Positions 7,452 through 15,531 are shown, numbered from the stretch's first letter. The stretch: DNA of 64,000 bases from JARRNE01 sp963824085 (GCA_963824085.1 CAWGNT010000015.1:643447-707446), one strand, 5' to 3'. Numbers and translations are program-made. The notes: generated by a model not told the origin, from the letters alone.

Positions 7452-7844
7452 TCATTTCGGTTGATTCTTAGTTGACTTGACGATTGATGTCAGAATGGCA
7501 ACTAACTCATTCGATTCTTGGGTCAGGTTCGCAAGACGAGATTTCTCAACCACATCCGTTGCGGCAAGAAGCCGTAATCAATAATGTGTTTCTCGTGCTT
7601 CTTTTAGTGCAACGGACATCTTGGACAAAAAGTCTGCGCGACTTTGTCCACCCTGCGCTTCTTCGATATTCGCGGCAATCGAAGTCCCTGAACGGATCAA
7701 TTGACGCGACAGCGTCCGCCCAACACTGGGCGTCTCCTCCATAAACCGGCACAGCGTCACGATCCGCACCGCAAACAGGAATGACCGTTGCGGGACTCCA
7801 AGGTCCCTCGTCGCTATGCCCTCCCCCAAACTCTCAACTTTCAA
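7452..7844 (-). pseudogene. Four-helix-bundle (S23/IVP-like) protein gene with one in-frame TGA
   Basis: The frame encodes a protein of the four-helix-bundle family first known from intervening sequences in 23S rRNA genes. Recognisable parts are SFLFAVRIVTLCRFMEETPS, VGRTLSRQLIRSGTSIAANI, EEAQGGQSRADFLSKMSVAL and KEARETHY. A TGA then stands where the family has Trp, after which the same frame continues LRLLAATDVVEKSRLANLTQ and ESNELVAILTSIVKSTKNQP to a proper stop at 7452. Only one nonsense mutation separates it from an intact 130-residue protein. The N-terminal codons (KVES) lie inside the heptad repeat and the start is a TTG. It sits between the helicase and DUF4391 relics as an inserted module. 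Confidence 0.75.
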
Positions 7845-7858
7845 CTCTCAACTCTCTT
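7829..7858. repeat. Tandem GTTGAGA-type heptads, right side of the four-helix-bundle module
   Basis: On the plus strand this is AACTCTCAACTTTCAACTCT followed by CAACTCTCTT, about four units of a seven-base repeat. It overlaps the start of the four-helix-bundle frame and forms the abnormal C-terminal codons (GRELRVES) of the helicase relic. This indicates insertion at the end of that gene. Confidence 0.6.
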
Positions 7859-8952
7859 CCAACGATCACGACATAGCAGACAACCTCAAAATCGTCTATC
7901 CCGCGGAAGCTGTCATTACTCAGTACAGTCCCGCCTCGTTGGAAGAGCGACTCGACGCCCTTCTCCTCAGCCTTGCCGGTGATCGCGGCGACGGCCTTGG
8001 CGAGCAGGTTCTGATAATGGCTCATGTCGGCGCCGTTGCGCGTGACGGCATTGAACGCAGCGACCGCGTGTGGCTCCGGATAGGAGCGACCCAAGGTCAG
8101 CTTCTTGAGCAGGTCCAGGATCTTGCGAGCATTGGTGAAATTGAGCCGGGGCTCGCCGTCGTCGGAGACATAGACCAGGTAGTGCGGGGCGAGGGCGTAG
8201 GTGCTGTCGGCGCGGACCTTGGCGTTGTCGCTGCGCAGGCAGAAGATGACGCCGCGTTCCAGGCGGCCCTCCCCGAGCAGGTTCTCGAACAGGTCGTCGC
8301 ATGGGGTCACGGCGAACGCGCCTGGGGGCATGCCTTCGAGGACCTCGGCGTGCTCCTTGAGATACTCCGCGAGGTCCATGCGGAAGTCGTTCAGTGTCAT
8401 ATTCGTGATGGAAATACCGCCGCCGAGGTCTTCCACGTCGACCACCTCGTTCTGGAGCTGCTCGAGCTGGCGGCGTCGGTACTCCAAGTCCTTCATCTGA
8501 CCGGCATCCGTGGTCTCGACAAGGTTCTCCTCGCCGGTCGCGGAGATGTCGAGCAGGACCATGCGGCCGAAGCGTTGGACGATACGCACCGGGTTCCAGT
8601 GGATGTCGTAGTTGACCAGGTAGTCGCAGTCCTGAAGATTCTGGCCCTCGGCGATGCAGTCGGTGGCGATCAGGAGGTCGATCTCCGCGGTCTCGGCCGC
8701 GTCGATCCCCTCATCGATCAGGGCCCGCTCCTTCGCGATCGGCGCGAAGGCGGTGAGGATCGAAGCGAGGTCCCGGCGCGTCTTGCGCAACGTGGTCCGG
8801 TTGCCTCCGGTATGGCCGGTGACCAGGGCCGAGTGCAGGCCAAGCGCTTCCAACGCCCACTCGGCAATGTTGCGGTAGAGGTAATCGGCGGTGTCGGCAA
8901 AGGCGGTGAAGATGATGATCTTGCGATTGCCGGGGTTGATCGGCAGGGATTC
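7834..8952 (-). pseudogene. Helicase C-terminal half (restriction/defence helicase), truncated and with internal deletion
   Basis: From about 8952 the minus strand encodes the second RecA domain of a superfamily 2 helicase: INPGNRKIIIFTAFADTADY, LLIATDCIAEGQNLQDCDYL and VNYDIHWNPVRIVQRFGR. The C-terminal domain of DUF4391-linked helicases follows, with ISITNMTLNDFRMDL and KAEEKGVESLFQ. The first RecA domain is missing; the sequence joins a nucleotidyltransferase fragment at 8945. Directly after RFGR the expected arginine-finger motif (RIDRIGS type) and roughly 35 residues are absent in frame. The C-terminus runs into heptad repeats. The protein, if made, could not hydrolyse ATP. Confidence 0.7.
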
Positions 8953-9143
8953 GGAGACCTGGTTCTGACATAGATATCCAAATCGCTTGCTTCGGTGGCG
9001 CTGCCCCGCGCGAAGGAGCCGAAACCCCCCATTTCTTTGATGCCAAGGGAATCGCGCCACTCTCGTTTGAGATCGCGGAGCGCCAACAGCACCCCTTCCC
9101 GATCCTTGGGCGAAGCGTCTTGAGCTTCTACCCGACCCGTTAT
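8945..9143 (-). pseudogene. Duplicated 5' fragment of the MNT nucleotidyltransferase gene
   Basis: This is the copy-A version of the gene at 10312-10638. It encodes the first 66 codons or so, including VGSFARGSATEASDLDIYVR-like sequence (here GGFGSFARGSATEASD), then ends at the repeat boundary and runs into the helicase. The start codon corresponding to 10638 is ATA instead of ATG (TAT on the plus strand at 9141-9143). It is therefore doubly dead: no start and no C-terminal half. Confidence 0.8.
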
Positions 9144-9251
9144 AGAACCTGCCTCGCGGACTGAAACTTTGGAATTCTCTCACCCGACCCGCTGGTTGCG
9201 TACCAGCTTGCGCAGCACCCGGGGGGCGCTGGTCTCGGCCGGGCGCAGTGG
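8945..9251. repeat. 307-bp direct repeat, copy A
   Basis: Bases 8945-9251 match 10440-10746 over exactly 307 positions with only scattered substitutions. The match starts at AGGGATTCGGAGACC and ends at GGGCGCAGTGG. Copy A contains the 5' half of the nucleotidyltransferase gene, its upstream region, and a short C-terminal remnant of another gene. Its left end cuts into the helicase relic. Confidence 0.9.
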
Positions 9252-9273
9252 TCATTGTTGGGCGGCTGTCTCT

Positions 9274-9624
9274 TCAATCCGCGGGACGAATCCGCACCCG
9301 CTGCGAGGTGACCGTCAGGATGGCGCCACGATTAAGCTCGTCCGCGTACTGATTCAGGACGGTGGCGCAGTATGCCCCTTGTCGGCGGGCAGGGATGTCC
9401 ACCAGCCGGACGATCCCGCAGTGGGGCCTGCCGTAAACGATGGCCAGCTCACCGAAATCCTTGTCTAGCGTGATCAATACGCGGCCCTCGTCAAAGGCAA
9501 GACCCAAAACCGCCGAATCGCCCGGATCCGGGGGCGTCTCGCCCATCCAGCGCACCTCGTGCCCGGCGGCGGCCAAGGTTGCGGCAGCCCCGCCCCAGAT
9601 ACAGGTGTCCAGCAGTAGCTTCAC
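9274..9624 (-). CDS. DUF5615 PIN-like toxin
   Basis: The product has 116 residues of the DUF5615 (PIN-like, Mut7-C-like) family, regarded as the ribonuclease toxin of DUF433/DUF5615 pairs. Motifs in order are MKLLLDTCIWGGAAATL with the first catalytic aspartate, GHEVRWMGE, DSAVLGLAFDEGRVLITLDK and DFGELA with the later acids, and IVRLVDIP. The length is normal. The start overlaps the antitoxin stop by four bases. The frame is intact in a region of broken genes, which suggests selection or recent arrival. Confidence 0.85.
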   Translation of the reverse strand: MKLLLDTCIWGGAAATLAAAGHEVRWMGETPPDPGDSAVLGLAFDEGRVLITLDKDFGELAIVYGRPHCGIVRLVDIPARRQGAYCATVLNQYADELNRGAILTVTSQRVRIRPAD

Positions 9625-9872
9625 GCCGCTGCGTCGACGATCAGGGGCTCGACCCGCTCATGCTCGACGAGGCGATGGGCGTAGGCTAAGCAGGCGAGAA
9701 TGTCCTCCCGCTCCAGCCAGGGATAGCCTTCCAGCAAGGTCTCGACGCTGTCTCCGGCCGCGAGCATGCCCAGCACGTGCTCCACGGCAAGCCGCCGGCC
9801 ACGGATGATCGGCTTGCCGCCGAAGATGCCCGGGTTGACGGTAATGCGTTGCAACAAAGGGTCTCCGTGCAT
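9621..9872 (-). CDS. DUF433 antitoxin
   Basis: This 83-residue DUF433 protein carries the family signature ITVNPGIFGGKPIIRGRRL, followed by the helical VEHVLGMLAAGDSVETLLEG and YPWLEREDILACLAYAHR. DUF433 proteins are winged-helix-like antitoxins and autoregulators of the downstream DUF5615 toxin. It is the first gene of the pair and overlaps the toxin by an ATGA. Confidence 0.87.
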   Translation of the reverse strand: MHGDPLLQRITVNPGIFGGKPIIRGRRLAVEHVLGMLAAGDSVETLLEGYPWLEREDILACLAYAHRLVEHERVEPLIVDAAA

Positions 9873-10214
9873 TTTCTATCCTCGGTCTCGACCTATTTCT
9901 ATTGGCTGACTCGATGATGCCAGGGTAATGGCAATCCGCCTCGCAACACCACAACCTCTAGACTTACTAATGAGTGCGTTGGATAGGCGACACGCAGACG
10001 GCTGAGCAACAGCAACGAAGCCACGTTATCGCCGGGTATGTCGCCTATCCTGTAACCTCTTTAGTACTTACACGCGGGCGCGGCGTCGTCAAGACTCCGC
10101 CGGAGGACCCGCACTCGGACCATGGCCCGCGGCCCTGTCCAACAGATCCGGGCCCTAGGCATCTTTCCCAGCCACGCGTTTGGCAAGCAGCGAAACCGAA
10201 TCTCCGTGTCGGCC
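9873..10214. other. Gene-free stretch with a long inverted repeat
   Basis: No convincing coding sequence is seen. The stretch holds a 12-bp perfect inverted repeat, GGATAGGCGACA at 9981-9992 and TGTCGCCTATCC at 10039-10050, separated by 46 bases and flanked by A/T-rich sequence. It could be the ends of a short element or a stem in a transcript. Beyond it are bases left by deletion of most of the HepT gene. Confidence 0.5.
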
Positions 10215-10319
10215 TCAGCCAGCACAACACCTCACGGGAAGCAGCGCTCGCCGCCGGACCTTTCGCACGGCACCATGGATTTGGCCCACGATGTCCAGCA
10301 CCAAGGTCCGGTCATACAT
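10215..10319 (-). pseudogene. HepT (HEPN toxin) N-terminal stub
   Basis: From an ATG at 10319 the minus strand encodes MYDRTLVLDIVGQIHGAVRK, the start of HepT-like HEPN ribonucleases. It runs out of similarity after KVRRR and stops at 10215 after 34 codons; a full protein is about 115 residues. The catalytic RX4-6H motif is absent. It overlaps the end of the MNT gene by eight bases, the usual arrangement for MNT-HEPN pairs, so the toxin of this pair has been deleted. Confidence 0.65.
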
Positions 10320-10638
10320 CGATGCCCTCCTGCTCGATGCGTCTTCTGAGCAACGGGTTCATCCGCTCGCGCAGCCGAACGATGTCCACCTTCCGATGCA
10401 CGCGGCCCTCGATGGCCTCCTTCAGGTGGACAAGCAGATAGGGATTCGGAGACCTGGTTCTGACATAGATATCCAAGTCGCTTGCTTCGGTGGCGCTGCC
10501 CCGCGCGAAGGAGCCGAAAACCCCCATTTCTTCGATGCCAACGGAATCGCGCCACTCTCGTTTGAGATCGCGGAGCGCCAACAGCACCCCTTCCCGATCC
10601 TGGGGCGAAGCGTCTTGAGGTTCTACCCGAGCCGTCAT
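10312..10638 (-). CDS. MNT-type minimal nucleotidyltransferase (MntA-like antitoxin)
   Basis: The 108-residue product has the minimal nucleotidyltransferase core: GVFGSFARGSATEASDLDIY (about residues 39-58), with the GSxxRG motif and the paired metal-binding aspartates, and a third acid in HRKVDIVRLRERMNP. MntA proteins inactivate HEPN toxins by adding AMP. The partner HepT gene survives only as a stub just downstream. The 5' half of this gene and its upstream region lie in the 307-bp repeat. Whether the protein still has a role without its toxin is unclear. Confidence 0.82.
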   Translation of the reverse strand: MTARVEPQDASPQDREGVLLALRDLKREWRDSVGIEEMGVFGSFARGSATEASDLDIYVRTRSPNPYLLVHLKEAIEGRVHRKVDIVRLRERMNPLLRRRIEQEGIDV

Positions 10639-10746
10639 AGGACCTGCCTCGCGGACTGAAACTTTGGAATTCTCTCACCCAACCCGCTGGTTGCGTACCA
10701 GCTTGCGCAGCACCCGGGCGGCGCTGGTCTCGGCCGGGCGCAGTGG
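10440..10746. repeat. 307-bp direct repeat, copy B
   Basis: This is the second copy of the repeat at 8945-9251, in the same orientation and 1,188 bases away. It contains the intact start of the nucleotidyltransferase gene (ATG at 10638). It is therefore likely the original, and copy A the derived copy. Confidence 0.9.
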
Positions 10747-10772
10747 ACCACGCCCCTGCTCACGCGACGCAC

Positions 10773-10966
10773 TCACCAGAGGTCGGTCAGGCCGAAGGGT
10801 ACACCCTCGGGGATATGGGTTGCGCGCCGCTCGAAGGTCGCGCGGGTCGCCTGGCTGAGGGTTCCGCCGTCGAAGTGGGCGTAGCGGGTCAGGACGAGGT
10901 TGAAGTCCTGCGTCTCGGCCGTCGCCTTGTTGAGCAAGCGGACGCGCTCGAGTCCTTCGCCGTCAC
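10773..10966 (-). pseudogene. AbiEii toxin relic (internally deleted)
   Basis: The minus strand encodes the start of an AbiEii-type nucleotidyltransferase toxin, VRLLNKATAETQDFNLVLTR followed by Y, joined without the middle to DGGTLSQATRATFERRATHI and PEGVPFGLTDLW, then a stop. The first codons from a GTG overlapping the AbiEi stop (ATGTGA arrangement) are one frame away, so there is also a small indel. The catalytic nucleotidyltransferase block between the two surviving pieces is gone. Confidence 0.6.
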
Positions 10967-11446
10967 ATCAGGCTCTCCAGGTAGGGGCGCATGACTTTGG
11001 CGACCCGGCAGAGCCGGGCGTAGCGCCACAACACGTCCATGGTCACCCGGCTCGCCTTCCAGGACTCCCGCAGGGGCTCAAGCGCCATATCGAGCCCGAT
11101 CGATAAGGGTCGTCCAGACGCGGAGCACGCGCCTTGTTGGGGATGGCGAGCCAGACCTCGAACGGGGCCTGGGTCGTCACCCCGCGAAAACGCATCGCCG
11201 AGAGCAGGCAGACAACGGCCCGCGGATGCCTGCGGGCAACCTCGACCAGCGCCGAGTACTCCGACACCTTCCGGTCCGGAAGGGCATAGAGCCCGCGCCC
11301 GACCCGTGCGAGCCGCCCCTTGCACACCAGCCGAGTGAGGGAGACGCGGGGCAGGCCATGGGCGTGCAGGTCAAGATGAGCCTCTGGGCACGGGCAAGCT
11401 CGAGGATGGCATCTTGGGTCGATTCCACACTCGGGGTGATGTTCCT
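10963..11446 (-). pseudogene. AbiEi antitoxin relic (frameshifts and internal deletion)
   Basis: Pieces of an AbiEi-family transcriptional regulator/antitoxin occur in three frames. NITPSVESTQDAILELARAQ is followed by a frame change, then KGRLARVGRGLYALPDRKVS and EYSALVEVARRHPRAVVCLL, and FEVWLAIPNKARAPRLD. About 65 residues are missing before the C-terminal LDMALEPLRESWKASRVTMD and LWRYARLCRVAKVMRPYLES. The order and the overlap with the AbiEii relic identify a dead type IV AbiE toxin-antitoxin pair. Confidence 0.68.
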
Positions 11447-11564
11447 AATATGCGGGCTAGTGTCCACACTTACCGACGTTTTTTTGGATGCACCTGACAC
11501 GCCGTTGCTTTCTGGACCGACCCGAATGGGACCGCGCCGGCGTCCACCAAACCAAGCTGACAGG

Positions 11565-14500
11565 CTAGAGCCCCGCCTCCTTCCAGCGCGTCTCGATCCG
11601 CTTGACCGAGACCGGGACTGCGGTGCCGAGCTGCTGGGCGAAGAGGGACACCCGAAGCTCCTCCAGCAGCCACCGGATCTCCTCCAGCCGCGGATCGCGC
11701 CTTCCGGCCGCGCGTGCGGCATCCACCCGCTCCTTCCACTTGCGGTAGAGGGGCGCCATCTCGTGCATGCGCTCCCGATCCCGGCCAGCGGCATGCAAGA
11801 GCTTCTCGGCTCGCGTCTCGGCCGCCTTCAGGTAACGCGGGTAATCCTTCAAATGCTCGTGGGGGATCTGCTGTAGAAAGCCGCGAAAGACCAATCCGTC
11901 CAACTGCTCGCGGATGTCCATTACCGAGGGCATCCAGTTGACCTGGGTAATGCCGGCGAGCCGCTTGCGGATGGCGTGATATTGCTCCAATACGCGGCTG
12001 GCCAAACCGCAGACCTCGCCTGCGACCGTCATCAGTCGCGGCCTGTTGTCGGCCAAGCGCTGCTCGAAGTGCTGCCGTGTGCGAAGCGCAGGCTGACCTT
12101 CCACGAACGTCAGGTCGAGGATGAGGGCGATCAGCTCGTCTGCCAGATCGATTGGTTTGCCATCGGCTGCCGATCCCGACGGCGGGGCCTTCGCGTACTG
12201 CAGGCGCATGCGGTCGAGCCCCGGCAGGCTCTTGCGCAGATAGCGCATGTCGGCCCCCAGATGGAGCACGATGAGACGTCTGAGCCCTCCACGCATCGCC
12301 AAGGCGGCGTTCTCCTCCGAGTCGAGCACTCGGATCGCGACGCTGTCGCCGCGGTCCACCAGCGCCGGGTAGCCGCGCAGACGGATGCCGCCCCCGGTCA
12401 GATCCACGCATTCCGGCAGCCGGTCGAAGTCCCACCGGGTAATGCCCTCGCGCTCTAGGTCGCTCGCCGGGATGTGGGCGAAGACCTCCTGCCCCCTGCT
12501 GCCATACTGCTGCTTGAGCCGGAGGATGTCGTCGCCGACGGCGATCTTCTGTCCTTGCCCGTCGACCAGACGGAACTTCATGTTGAGGTGCGCGGGAATG
12601 GCAGCAGGGTCCCAAGCGTCCTCCGGCACCTGAAATCCGGTCATCTCCTTCAATATCTCCGCCACTGCCTGGATCAAGGGCCGGTCCGAGGGCAGGAGGC
12701 GCTGGGCAACGCGCGCCGCCGTGTCCGGGATCGGGACGAACGCCTTGCGGATCTGCTTCGGCAGGCCGCGCAGCAAGGCCGTAATCCGCTCCTCCCGGAG
12801 TCCGGGCACCAGCCATTCCGAGCGCTCCGGCGAGACCTGGTTGATCAGCGGCAGCGGCACCACCAAGGTCACGCCGTCGGCCGCGTGACCGGGATCGAAG
12901 TGATATTCCAGCGGCAGCTGGGTCGCACCGACCTGCAGCCGGTCGGGAAAGGCCTGCTGGGTCACCTCCGCTGCCTCGCGGCGCATGACGTCGCTGATGC
13001 GCATGTGCAGGAGCTTCGGCTCTCTGCCGGTCGCCTTGCGGAGCCAGCGCTCGAAGAGCGGCGTCGAGTAGACCCCCTGCGGCACGCGCTCGGCGTAAAA
13101 GGCGTAGATGGCCTCCTCGTCCACCAGGATGTCGCGCCGCCGCGACTTGGCCTCCAGGTGCTGGACGTACTCGATCAGCTCGCGGTTGTGCCGCCAGAAG
13201 GGGGCTCGGGTATGAAAATCCCCCTCTGCGAGGGCAAAGCGGAGGAAGATCTCGCGGGATTCTGCCGGATTGATCGGGCCGTAGTTGACCCGGCGCCTCG
13301 GGATGATGGTCATCCCGTACAACGTGACCTTCTCGTAGGCCGCGACCTGCCCGGATGCGGCCTGCCAATGGGGCTCCGAGTAGCTGCGCTGCACCAGGTG
13401 CTTGCCTGCGTCCTCGATCCAGCCCGGCTGTGTCCTAGCCACGGTGCGCGCATAGGCGCGAGTCGTTTCGACTCGCTCGGCCGCTACCACCCACTTCGGC
13501 GTCTTCTCGAAGAGCCCGGAGCCCGGGTGAATGTAGAACCGGCTGCCGCGGGTGCCGAGATACTCCCGCTGCTCCTCCTTGAACCCGATGTTGCTCAGCA
13601 GACCGGTCATGAGGGCGCGGTGGATCTCCTCGAAGCTCCCCGCCGCCTCGTTCTCGCGCAGGCCCATCTCGTGCAGCTGCGCGCGCAGCTGGATATGGAT
13701 ATCGCGCCATTCCTGCACCCGGTTCCAGGACAGGAAGTGCTGTTGGCAGAGCTTTCGGAACTTGTTCTTGGACAGCTCGGTGCGTTCTTTCTCCAGGAAG
13801 CTCCACAGATTCAAGAGCGCCAGAAAGTCCGAATCCTCGTGGTGGAAGGTGGCGTGGATCTCGTCGGCGGCCTGCTGCTTGTCCAGCGGACGCTCCCGCG
13901 GGTCCTGAACGCTCAGGGCGGCGGCAATGACCAGGACCTCGCGCAGGCAGTGGTGTTCAGCGGCGGCGAAGAGCATGCGGCCGACGCGCGGGTCCACTGG
14001 GAGGCGCGCGAGCTGTCGGCCAAGGGGCGTCAGCTCGCCCTCCCCGTCCAGGGCGGCAAGCTCCTCCAGTGTCCGGTAGCCGTCGGAGATCAGCCGGGCA
14101 TCGGGGGGATCGATGAAAGGGAAGGTCTCGATCGCCCCGAAGCCCAGGAGCTTCATCTGGAGGATGACAGCGGCCAGATTGGTGCGCTGGATCTCCGGCT
14201 CGGTGTACTCGGCGCGGGCGAGGAAGTTGTCTTCCGAGTAGAGCCGGATGCAGACCCCCGAGGCGACGCGGCCGCAGCGGCCCTTGCGCTGGTTGGCCGA
14301 GGCCTGGGAAACGCGCTCCACCGGCAGCCGCTGAACCTTGGTGCGGTGGCTGTAACGGCTGATGCGGGCGAAGCCCGGATCGATCACGTAGTGAATGCCG
14401 GGAACGGTCAGCGACGTCTCGGCGACGTTGGTGGCGAGCACGATGCGCCGGCGCCCATGCGGCTGGAAGATCCGGGCCTGATCGGCCGGGCCCAGGCGGG

Positions 14501-15467
14501 CATAAAGGGGCAGGATCTCGGTGGAGGGCGGATGGTGCTTGCGCAGGGTCTCGGCGGTCTCCCGGATCTCGCGCTCGCCGGAGAGAAAGACCAGCACGTC
14601 GCCCAGCCCCACCCGCGCGAGGTCGTCCACCGCCAGCGAGATGGCAAGCTGCATGGCCTCACCCCGCTCGCCCGCGCTTTCCTCCTCCGGCGGCTGGTAG
14701 CGCACCTCCACCGGGTAAGTGCGTCCGGAGATCTCGATGACGGGTGCTCCGTCGAAGTGCTGGGAGAAGCGCCTGGGATCGATGGTGGCGGACGTGATGA
14801 TGAGCTTCAGGTCGGAGCGGCGCGGCAGCACCCCCTTCAGATAGCCGAGCAGGAAGTCGATGTTGAGGCTTCGCTCGTGAGCCTCGTCGATGATCAGGGT
14901 GTCGTACTCATGCAGCAGGCGATCGTGCTGGATCTCCGCCAGCAGGATGCCGTCGGTCATCAGCTTGATCGAGGTCTCCGGACGCACGCGGTCGTGAAAA
15001 CGGACCTTGTAGCCAACCAGGGTGCCGAGCTCCGCCTTGAGCTCCTGGGAGACCCGCGCCGCGAGGCTCCGCGCCGCGATCCGCCGCGGCTGGGTATGGC
15101 CGATACGGCCGAACAGGCCGCGGCCCTGATCCAGGCAGATCTTGGGGAGCTGGGTCGACTTGCCGGAACCGGTCTCGCCGCACAAGACCACGACCTGATT
15201 GGCCCGGATCAGCTCGGCGACCTCGTCGCGACGCTCGCTGACCGGGAGCTCCGGCGGGTACTCGATCCGGGGAACCTGTAGGCGCCGCCGCTCGGCCAGC
15301 GATTGCGACGCTCGAATTGCCTGCCAAAGCTTCCCGAGCCCCTCGTCGATTGGCTGTCCCCGGCGCTCCCGATGGCGCAGGCCGCGCAGGCGCCGGCGAA
15401 ACGGCGGGCGGTCACTCAGCAGGCAACGGTTGAGGTCGTCGTCGGAGGGAAAAGGCAGCGCGTTCAA
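11565..15467 (-). CDS. hrpA: ATP-dependent RNA helicase HrpA
   Basis: HrpA is a DEAH-box RNA helicase involved in mRNA processing and rescue of stalled ribosomes in gammaproteobacteria. The 1,300 residues match the E. coli length. Helicase motifs are visible: GETGSGKSTQLPK (motif I, about residue 96), DEAHERSLNIDFLLG (II), TSATIDPRRFSQHF (III), ATNVAETSLTVPG (V) and QRKGRCGRVASG (VI). The ratchet/OB domains and the long DUF3418-type C-terminus follow. The ATG at 15467 gives the expected short N-terminal extension before the helicase core. It stands alone, with a repeat element upstream. Confidence 0.96.
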   Translation of the reverse strand: MNALPFPSDDDLNRCLLSDRPPFRRRLRGLRHRERRGQPIDEGLGKLWQAIRASQSLAERRRLQVPRIEYPPELPVSERRDEVAELIRANQVVVLCGETGSGKSTQLPKICLDQGRGLFGRIGHTQPRRIAARSLAARVSQELKAELGTLVGYKVRFHDRVRPETSIKLMTDGILLAEIQHDRLLHEYDTLIIDEAHERSLNIDFLLGYLKGVLPRRSDLKLIITSATIDPRRFSQHFDGAPVIEISGRTYPVEVRYQPPEEESAGERGEAMQLAISLAVDDLARVGLGDVLVFLSGEREIRETAETLRKHHPPSTEILPLYARLGPADQARIFQPHGRRRIVLATNVAETSLTVPGIHYVIDPGFARISRYSHRTKVQRLPVERVSQASANQRKGRCGRVASGVCIRLYSEDNFLARAEYTEPEIQRTNLAAVILQMKLLGFGAIETFPFIDPPDARLISDGYRTLEELAALDGEGELTPLGRQLARLPVDPRVGRMLFAAAEHHCLREVLVIAAALSVQDPRERPLDKQQAADEIHATFHHEDSDFLALLNLWSFLEKERTELSKNKFRKLCQQHFLSWNRVQEWRDIHIQLRAQLHEMGLRENEAAGSFEEIHRALMTGLLSNIGFKEEQREYLGTRGSRFYIHPGSGLFEKTPKWVVAAERVETTRAYARTVARTQPGWIEDAGKHLVQRSYSEPHWQAASGQVAAYEKVTLYGMTIIPRRRVNYGPINPAESREIFLRFALAEGDFHTRAPFWRHNRELIEYVQHLEAKSRRRDILVDEEAIYAFYAERVPQGVYSTPLFERWLRKATGREPKLLHMRISDVMRREAAEVTQQAFPDRLQVGATQLPLEYHFDPGHAADGVTLVVPLPLINQVSPERSEWLVPGLREERITALLRGLPKQIRKAFVPIPDTAARVAQRLLPSDRPLIQAVAEILKEMTGFQVPEDAWDPAAIPAHLNMKFRLVDGQGQKIAVGDDILRLKQQYGSRGQEVFAHIPASDLEREGITRWDFDRLPECVDLTGGGIRLRGYPALVDRGDSVAIRVLDSEENAALAMRGGLRRLIVLHLGADMRYLRKSLPGLDRMRLQYAKAPPSGSAADGKPIDLADELIALILDLTFVEGQPALRTRQHFEQRLADNRPRLMTVAGEVCGLASRVLEQYHAIRKRLAGITQVNWMPSVMDIREQLDGLVFRGFLQQIPHEHLKDYPRYLKAAETRAEKLLHAAGRDRERMHEMAPLYRKWKERVDAARAAGRRDPRLEEIRWLLEELRVSLFAQQLGTAVPVSVKRIETRWKEAGL

Positions 15468-15531
15468 GGCGGTGGGCGGACACGGCGGAAAGCTCTTTTC
15501 GGTCGGGACCCTAAACCTACAAAGAGCAGTT

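Larger units (their letters stand above)
6614..7455 (-). pseudogene. DUF4391 protein gene, inactivated by nonsense codons and an insertion
   Basis: Read from 7455 leftward, the minus strand encodes a DUF4391-type protein, a family found beside helicase and methylase genes of restriction-like defence operons. Pieces in order are ESCKLGKRVFKKLFEENAAL, LKPSTIPIQPYQDAEREYL, a TAG stop near 7216, IAVLQADLTSPKRAKRLAEI and VHRAIPYPVILEL. An inserted 86-nt element follows (7044-7129), then LSIAKKRFSQAEKGAIFADD, ADLPHIHFYALYSALADRLV, a second TAG near 6711, and a coiled-coil tail FNRQVELNSQIKQLERRL before a TGA at 6614. At least two in-frame stops plus the insertion make it a pseudogene. Its start overlaps the stop of the four-helix-bundle gene by four bases. 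Confidence 0.7.

Noticed and set aside
7576..7580. The TGA inside the four-helix-bundle frame as a selenocysteine codon, given the selD gene in the window.
   Set aside because: The family has Trp at this place, no SECIS-like stem was seen after the codon, and neighbouring genes have similar nonsense codons. A simple TGG to TGA mutation explains it.
7040..7860. Heptad-rich region as a CRISPR array.
   Set aside because: Units are seven bases and directly tandem, without spacers of constant length, and there are no cas genes.
12474..15281. A 935-codon open frame on the plus strand opposite hrpA.
   Set aside because: It is the antisense shadow of a high-GC helicase gene; it shows no family similarity and has the biased composition of such shadows.
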